This document shows positions 57,401-64,000 of a DNA stretch of 64,000 nucleotides, piece after piece. Under the pieces are notes generated by a model. The model was not told the origin of the DNA, made no database searches, and saw only the letters and a list, made by a program, of their open reading frames with translations. The translations under genes and the position numbers were made by a program. The stretch lies in assembly GCA_947568835.1 (NCBI GenBank), contig OX387604.1, positions 28,683,351-28,747,350 on the forward strand. The letters run 5' to 3'. Numbering within the stretch: position 1 is the first letter of the stretch; the number at the start of each line of letters is the position of its first letter. The stretch comes from Protonemura montana. Lineage: Eukaryota > Arthropoda > Insecta > Plecoptera > Nemouridae.

Positions 57401-60100
57401 CTATTGGTCTCTTGTTTGTATGCATATATAAACTATGGAATTATAACTTGTCACACACAGATTGTCACTCCATTTTAGTACTATTTAAGCATTTATGCAT
57501 ATCGAGTCTTTCAATAAATTAATCCATCACTCTGCATTTGTATTGATTCTAGGCAGTGCAGTGCTTGCTAATTATGTGTGATTGGAAAGGAGAAAGAGAG
57601 AGAAAGAGTGCAACTTACTGAAAACTTGAAAAATAGATGATGGTGAGTCATCTTGAAGTTTCTGAAATGCCCAAGTTTCAGTAAGTTGTGCTCACCATCT
57701 TTGTTTCTCTCCCCACACCAATTATCCAGCTTTAGACCAAACTACTCCAGCTACTCAAACCAAATAAAAGCAAATGTGAGTAGTTAGTACTTTAAAAATA
57801 AACTTGTCAGAAAAAGGAAACACAAATTTGAATGTTCACTAAAAATGTCAGATATTTCCATTGAATATAAAATATATGCGTTATTGGAAACTCAAAAAAG
57901 GATAAGAAAAAATGAGAGCATTGCTAATATTTAATTTCTCTTATAGGTACCTGAAGGTATAAAACTGGGCCACTAGTTATTAGTAACTTACCAATATTGA
58001 AATGGTTGGAATCGCTTCTCTTACTTTCTGAATGTAAGACAGTTCTTCATCAAAATTTTGGCAAAGAGGATTGTTATCCAATATCAAGTCTTTAAGAGGA
58101 ATTCCATTCAAAAAGCGTAGTTCCCCAACATCAGCAATCTTATTGCGACTTAGGTCTAGACTTTTTAGACTTTTGAAACAGCTTAATCCTTCTAATGATT
58201 TCAATGTGAAAATCTCATTGTTGGCCAATGACAAGAAGTCAAATGGAACTGCTCGTACGTTGATCTGACTCAAAGCATATGAGAAAATCTTCGGCTGGGA
58301 CAAAGGGCAGAAGACCGCATCCTTGAAATCTATTAAAGAAAAAGGTTTATATAACATTTTCAATTTATTACTACTTAGAAAATGTGTAAAAGATGAATAA
58401 ACAGTGAGTTTTATACCTGTGTCATTGTGAAAATCACTTAAATTTAGTGTTTTTCTATCAGGATTATAACGCTTAATTATCGCTTTACTGATGATAACTT
58501 GAGTATTTACAGGAATGTCGCCAAGCAATTTCGCACACAAAATTACTCGCAACTGAATCTAAAAAAAAAAGTTTAACTCAACAAAAAATACACACAACTA
58601 AAGAAAGTAAATGAATAAATGATTATTACCGATTCTCCGTGTGGATTTTCTATTTGGAGATCGGATCTACAAAGTTTGTCAATTGCAGGGGCACATTCGC
58701 GTAGAAAGAAGCATGTATCATTGTTGTGTTTCAGGTACTGAAATTAAATTAATTATCTTCCAATTCTGTCAACTCAACAATCATTTACAATTTTTTATTG
58801 CATCAAAAGAGTCACTTTCAATGTTGCCTAATAATATGACTAAGATCTTCTTGATTATGATTATGATAATGATTAGAATGATTGACAGCAATATGCTCAC
58901 AAGTTTATTTTAAAGGTTAAGTTTTCAGTTGTAGGATAGATATTGCTAGTAATGGTAATTTGATCTTTCGTGAGTACATACAATCTAAGTGTTTTACATT
59001 ATTTATCACTAAATTTAAATGGTTTTGGAGCTCACCTTTACAGGTATGAGATCATGGGGATGAGCTGCAGCAATTATAAGTTTTAAAACATAGTCTCTGT
59101 AGTATTTGCTTCCACCAACAACCTAGACAAAGTGTACTCATATTAAATTATTTTTTTTATTTTTTAGGCAAAAGATGACATTTGAAAAATGAAACCTGCC
59201 AACACCCACAAACGTCAACAGCTCGGAACCACACCATCTTGTGATACTGATCAAATTTTCTCCTGATTCCCTCATTGTTTTCCAGGAAATAGCTACAAAA
59301 AAATGTCCCTAAAACGCACCGGCTCTCTCCGACAATGACATTGGATTGCTTTTTGGGACACACTGGTCACTTAAAGTCTCACCCACTGCTACTATTTGGG
59401 AACTTTTAAGATGTTTGTAAATAAAACGGCTGTTATCCAATAACATTCAAATATTTATTACCAGCCCAGAATGTTTCCCAGAATGTATTACCAGTTTCCA
59501 TTTAAACGTCTCTAACTTACTATCAAAGCTCTTTAATGATAAGGGCATAAATTTAACAACTCACCACAATCTTGTGCCAAAATTCAGGGGAACACAAATG
59601 CATTCTTTCTTGACACTTATAGGAACCATTCGTCACCAAGGTACTTCTTTTTTTCAGATCCAACTCATAAGCAGTAGGGTTGACGGTTAGATAGAAGGAT
59701 TCTAAAGCTGCATCAGCTATAACAGGTACGCACACTGGCTGTGTTGTCTTCTTTTCCATTGGCACCTCAATTTTTTGTTTCCCTTTCCTTCTACGTTTTA
59801 TTGGCACTGCTTTGATCTAAAGTCAAAAGAGAATGTACATTAGTACAATATGCAGCCAATATTTATTGATAAGATATTATTGTTACTACATTAAGACATA
59901 TTGACTTTGCACCAATTATGCAATTAAGTTAGATACCCACTTCAATGGTTCAGCAACTGGCGGCTACAATATTTTAATACCTTATTTACTTTGATTACAG
60001 ATCGATATTTTCCAGACGTTCACAACACAAGAATTACCTTTGGAGTAAGGTTAATTTGAATTAAGGAACTGCTCCTCGGCAATGACTTTGGCAAAGGCAT
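54486..60100 (-). CDS. NXF1: Nuclear RNA export factor (NXF1/TAP-like)
   Basis: mRNA export receptor of the NXF family, which works as a heterodimer with NXT1 at nuclear pores. Ten exons on the minus strand: 60100-60038, 59816-59565, 59122-59036, 58737-58630, 58558-58417, 58329-57992, 57316-57124, 56561-56368, 55640-55354, 54591-54486. They give 589 residues against about 619 in human. Order: a short N-terminus with a basic KRRRKGKQK patch (about 27-35); a diverged RNA-binding fold (EFWHKIVVVGGSKYYRDYVL, about 98-117); leucine-rich repeats (LKSLDLSRNKI and LKDLILDNNPLCQNF, about 265-310); an NTF2-like domain (DTFVEHFFRLYDQ; LPKTEHDMSTFSVDV; MIHVNGVFREA); and a C-terminal UBA-like domain (LEWASKCLDDMNWEFIDALR). 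The chosen ATG follows a possible acceptor (TTCTCCAG) by one base. A short N-terminus and weak RNA-binding similarity leave room for an NXF2/3-type paralogue. Confidence 0.88.
56698..56862. repeat. Hairpin element in an NXF intron
   Basis: The left arm (TTTGTGGTTTTTTGGTTAAT ... GTGAAGGGTTTTTAGTCCT) and right arm (AGGACGAAAAACCCTTCACA ... TTGGTTTTTTGGTT in reverse) pair over about 45 bp. On the minus strand the loop contains CTGAAAATGGCAGA and TCTGTCGAAAC, i.e. a 6-bp stem between a CUGA box and a GAAAC box, as in the 27.6 kb hairpin. Confidence 0.7.
57590..57715. repeat. Small inverted-repeat element in an NXF intron
   Basis: GAGAAAGAGAGAGAAAGAGT / GCAACTTACTGAAAACTTG is followed about 60 bp later by CAAGTTTCAGTAAGTTGTG and CTTTGTTTCTCTCC, giving imperfect arms of about 38 bp. 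No coding capacity. Confidence 0.6.
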
Positions 60101-62458
60101 CCTGGAGAAGCCAAAAAATTGGCATAAGCTCAATGAGAAAGGGCAGCGTGCGTTGCGAGATGGAGGTAGGTAGTCACACTTATCTGTGCACTAAGTACCT
60201 ACTTGAAAAAAAAAACAATACAAAAAATGAAATAGTCAATAAGACTGACCCTACAATCCACTACAAACTTCAGGCTTTAAGCAAAGTACTTCAAGGTAGG
60301 TAAGCGGATAGACAAAGTAAACCAATTCTAGGTTATAAATTATAGGACAACAAAGATTGACCCAGAACCCAAAGTAAAAAAACAAAAAAAAACGTTTCCA
60401 ACCAGTATTAAGGTGCGGTGGTGTAACTCAGTATTACCAAATAGTATTACTACCAAATGCCTCAATATGTGTCGCCGGTCAACGCCGGTGATCAAAAGTA
60501 GTTAAAACATAAGACGAAAATACTGTGGTTAGCAACCACCCACCTTGCACCTACCCTGCTCAGAAGCTTGAATTGTTTAGAAGTGTCAAAGAAGGATCAT
60601 GATAAAGTTGAAACAACAATTGATAATAGCATTTAGTAGTTCCAAATTTTTTTTTAATGTGAGTAAAATTGAATTCTGTGTTTTAGACGCGAAATTGAAT
60701 TGCATTTAATAATTGGACAATTTCTAGTTGTTTTGTTTATTTTTAATTAGCATTGTTTTGACCAGTGCTGTATAACCTCACTTCTCCGTCCTCACGCATT
60801 GTTCGCACTCACGGTATACCAACAAATTTAAATACCTTTTTTTCTCAATTAAAGTTATTACTTACCTCAAGAGCATATTGTATAGTAAGTAATTAGAAAA
60901 TTGTGACTTCGATGTTTTGTGGGATCTTACGATTGATGAAGCTGTTTGATTACCTTGGCACATTACCTAGATTGTTTCGTATTAACTTGCTAGTCGCTAT
61001 TATGCTGCTGTGCAACTTATTTATCCGGGTTTAAAAACCTAAATAAGGAAGTGAACCATTCTTATGCTATAAGGGTCGAATTCACAGCTTTATACCTTGA
61101 AATACGATAATATATCACAGGCTGCATAGTAACACTGGCTCACATTAAATTCTCCCAAATTACGGACCTAACTAACGCTCTAGGACTTGTATTTGTTTTA
61201 CTATTATTTATTAAGCTAACAGCTAGTAAAAATGATCCTCTTTATGCCAAGAAATATATTATTTATCATCTAGACGTCGTCAATCATTATTTTCAAACAA
61301 CACTTTGAAAAGTTAACCTAAGTGCACTCTGGACTTGGAAAGCAGTCTAACCAAAATGTTCAAGTCCTGGGAACGTTAGATGGAATACAGTAGAGGGAAG
61401 AGATGTAGATTCCGAGAACATGGCTTGTTAAGTCAAATTGACAAATCAGTTGCCCTATCAGTGAGGTTTTGTCTACACAAATCCTATAAATACACAATGA
61501 ACGCCATAACTTTATTAAGCTTGTCGTTAAAATTAACTATGTCCGCAAATCTGGATTGTTCTTTTCTAACACTTAGGTTCCTTTTTTTGCCATTGAGATG
61601 TGTCAAATTGAGTTGGTTTTTCCCACCGGATCAAAGTTATTAGCATCGGTAATTATCTTATTTCCATCTCTTGTTATCAGCGACTTGCCTGGACGAGTTA
61701 GCAATCAAAAAGGTCAGAACTTGGGTCGAACAACTAACTTGATGGGAGATAACAGATGCCATTTATAAGTAAAAAAATAAGCCTGATTTAGGAGAGCCAT
61801 TTTTTTTTATATTGAAAATACCTGTTTTAATTAATAAAATTGATTTAAAAGGTTTGGAAAAGTTGTACTTTAGAAGTTTCTCATGAAGCAACATCACAGA
61901 ATGTTTTCGAGTTTTTCTTGTTTTTTTAAATAACATTTATAAGGTCAGTGGAATGAACTGGAATCTCCAAACGTAGCGAGCAAACCATTTCGTAAACACC
62001 GACGATCCTTATTTCGCTTAGCAAGACGATAATGGACTGGTTTATCTGAATTAGTTCAAGACGCACTAAAAGTTCCTGGCATATCTGTGCCTTCTTCCCT
62101 GTATACTGCATTCCATCTCATTTACTTGCAACTTTAGTTTACCTGCATTATCATATCTGTTATCAGCTATTGTTTCCGAGTTTCAATTCCTAGCTTATGG
62201 TCACAATAGTTGGCCATGCCATGCAGTTAATAGCACCTGGCAAGGTTTGTGCAATCATGCAAAATCTTTCAGGTCAATTTTATTAGATTAAACAAAATCT
62301 GACAATTAGATAATAAGTAATAAGAGGTTTGAAAATATTTGTAATTCTGACCAAGTATTTTATTTTAATAGGAAGAAGCTACACACCAACAGTTATTAAC
62401 CTACTCTGCCCCACATTCGCACCCCGCATTAGACGAGTAGTTCTGGAAACGGAGAAAA
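60101..62458. other. Intergenic region between the divergent NXF and GEMIN2 genes
   Basis: 2.36 kb between start codons. It probably includes the 5' UTRs and promoters of both genes. On the plus strand TTTTATTTTAATAG|GAAG near 62,373 could be an acceptor of a GEMIN2 5' UTR intron. No gene or repeat is recognised in the middle. Confidence 0.4.
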
Positions 62459-63193
62459 ATGGATGAGTATTCTCCCAATGAGATGATGCGGCCGGCATTC
62501 CCCTTGGACGATGGGATTCTTGACAATGAGTTCAATCCTAACGTTCCTCCAACCAATGCTCAAGAATACTTACAACGTGTAATAACAGAGGCGTCGATGT
62601 GTGAAGACATAGTTACTGCCGTAATAGATCCTTCTAAAATTCGTCCCCAGAAGTGTTTGGAACTCCTGCCCGGTCTTGAAGAAGCCCCAAAATCGATGAT
62701 CCCAAGCCAAGATTGGCAGAAGTGCCAAGTTTCGGATTTTTCTGCAATACGAAATCTCCTGCAAAGAGCGAAAGCCGAAAATAGCTTGGAAAAAGTTCGC
62801 ATTCCTGGGCGACGCGACAAAAGAGGCTGGCGTAAAGTGTGTATCGGCGATGAAGAAACTTGCGGTGGCAACTTTCAAACGTCTGCTCCTCTTCTGAGCA
62901 TCTTGATTAATCCGAGCATGACCCAGGAAGTTCTGATTACAGTCCTGGAGTATAACGTGGGCTGGTTGGCTGAAGGATTTTCTGTCATTCAAGGGAAATG
63001 GTTGTATGCACTCTTGGCATGCCTGGAAATGCCTTTATATCCCGAGACGTGTAGCCTACTACGAGAATTAGCCAGGGAATGTTCACGCATTCGTGCTACA
63101 CTGATGCCATCCCAGCAAGAGTTTCTGATCTCTTTAAATTTGTTGATCTGCCTAGTGGCTAAATACTACAGACAACTGGATCTTTCGGACTGA
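62459..63193 (+). CDS. GEMIN2: Gemin2 (SMN-interacting protein 1)
   Basis: Core subunit of the SMN complex, which loads Sm proteins onto snRNAs in the cytoplasm; Gemin2 holds the Sm pentamer and binds the SMN N-terminus. It is one uninterrupted frame of 244 residues, against about 280 in human. The start (ATG after GGAGAAAA) is followed by family landmarks: FNPNVPPTNAQEYLQRVITE (about 26-45), DWQKCQVSDFSAIRNLLQ (mid), and a strongly conserved C-terminal block KWLYALLACLEMPLYPETCS and SLNLLICLVAKYYRQLDLSD at the end. The loop between the two halves is shorter than in vertebrates. No intron is present, while neighbouring genes have 3-14 exons. Confidence 0.96.
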   Translation: MDEYSPNEMMRPAFPLDDGILDNEFNPNVPPTNAQEYLQRVITEASMCEDIVTAVIDPSKIRPQKCLELLPGLEEAPKSMIPSQDWQKCQVSDFSAIRNLLQRAKAENSLEKVRIPGRRDKRGWRKVCIGDEETCGGNFQTSAPLLSILINPSMTQEVLITVLEYNVGWLAEGFSVIQGKWLYALLACLEMPLYPETCSLLRELARECSRIRATLMPSQQEFLISLNLLICLVAKYYRQLDLSD

Positions 63194-63370
63194 TTGTCTC
63201 TTCAAGCTTCTGCTTCTCAGAAATAACTTCTCTCGTAAGTTTTAATTCTCGACTTCATGGTAACATGCTTTAATAGTGCAATTGCATTGGTAACTATGTT
63301 TTAATTCACTTTTCTTTGAACCCAATGCATTGACTTAGTTTCATCATTTTCATTTGTCTACCTTTGTTCA

Positions 63371-63376
63371 AATAAA
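63371..63376 (+). other. Poly(A) signal of GEMIN2
   Basis: AATAAA about 180 bp after the stop codon, followed by GT/T-rich sequence (GTGTTGTAATGTAATCTGC). Confidence 0.7.
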
Positions 63377-63379
63377 ACC

Positions 63380-64000
63380 TTCAGTTCACCAAGTGTTGTA
63401 ATGTAATCTGCTTGAATATTTTCTTTAATAAATATCACTTATTTTTACAAAAATGTACTCTTTCAAATAATTAAGCACTTGCTCTAGGGTTGTTGAATAC
63501 CTGTGCTCGGGAATAATATAGTGTTCAGTTGAATTTTAAAAAACAAACATCATTTGCTTTTCAGAAATTAAAAAATTCCACAGATCAGAATTAAAAAATC
63601 AAAACGAGCATGGCTAAACCAAAATTCCTAATTCCTTACTATACAAGAAAGCATATTGGATGTGTGTCAACATTTCTAGAAAGTACAATGGAATGGTTTC
63701 TAATGTAAAATATATCTTAGAATCATATAAATTTTGATGGCAGTAATGATATTGTCAATCACCAGTTGCGACTCATGTTGATGCTTCTGGCTCCACAACA
63801 GATTAAACATAACACAGGAAGACAGGAAGACAAGATTGAAGAATTAAGATTTTAAAAGAGTCACATCATTTCGAGCTGCCATAAAATCTTCTCAATTTCA
63901 GGAGACAGCTTTTCTTGGCAGTGATATTACCTTGGGTAGTGTTTAGTGTAGGTTATACAGCATTTAAGTTTGTCTGAATTTATTTACTGGTTCTGCCTAA
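63380..64000. other. Terminal gene-free stretch
   Basis: AT-rich sequence to the window edge with no open frame or repeat that I can name. Confidence 0.5.

Overview
The window is nuclear DNA from a multicellular animal. Its protein genes are cut by GT-AG introns, use AATAAA poly(A) signals, and sit among abundant SINE, non-LTR and foldback repeats. Orthologues of human TNPO3, WASHC3, GEMIN2 and NXF1 are recognisable at nearly full length. Protein divergence and the SINE type suggest an invertebrate, most likely a protostome (an arthropod such as a crustacean or chelicerate is my guess, at low confidence). There is no bacterial, viral or organellar content.

Layout. Positions 1-32,700 hold no gene I can support. 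This part is gene-poor, AT-rich and repeat-laden: minisatellites with 10, 11, 47, 15 and 14 bp units; a 5S-rRNA-derived SINE family with full, truncated and internally multiplied copies; long-arm foldback elements; an inverted duplicate pair about 6 kb apart; and a frameshifted relic of a dispersed gene family. Positions 32,750-63,200 hold five genes: TNPO3 (minus, 14 exons, 923 aa), WASHC3 (plus, 4 exons, 196 aa), a prothymosin-alpha-like gene (plus, 3 exons, 105 aa), an NXF1-like mRNA export factor (minus, 10 exons, 589 aa) and GEMIN2 (plus, one coding exon, 244 aa). I joined exons by hand; every junction preserves frame and uses GT/AG.

Functions. TNPO3 (nuclear import of SR splicing factors), NXF (mRNA export), Gemin2 (snRNP assembly) and prothymosin (chromatin) all act in nuclear or RNA biology. 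WASHC3 acts on endosomal actin. I see no evidence that the cluster is functional rather than incidental. TNPO3 and WASHC3 are divergently arranged with 524 bp between start codons and probably share a promoter region.

The most unusual theme is that several dispersed repeats here have undergone internal tandem expansion: the 5S-SINE promoter segment (91 bp units), the end of a foldback element (47 bp units, one side only) and a motif inside an inverted duplicate (15 bp units).
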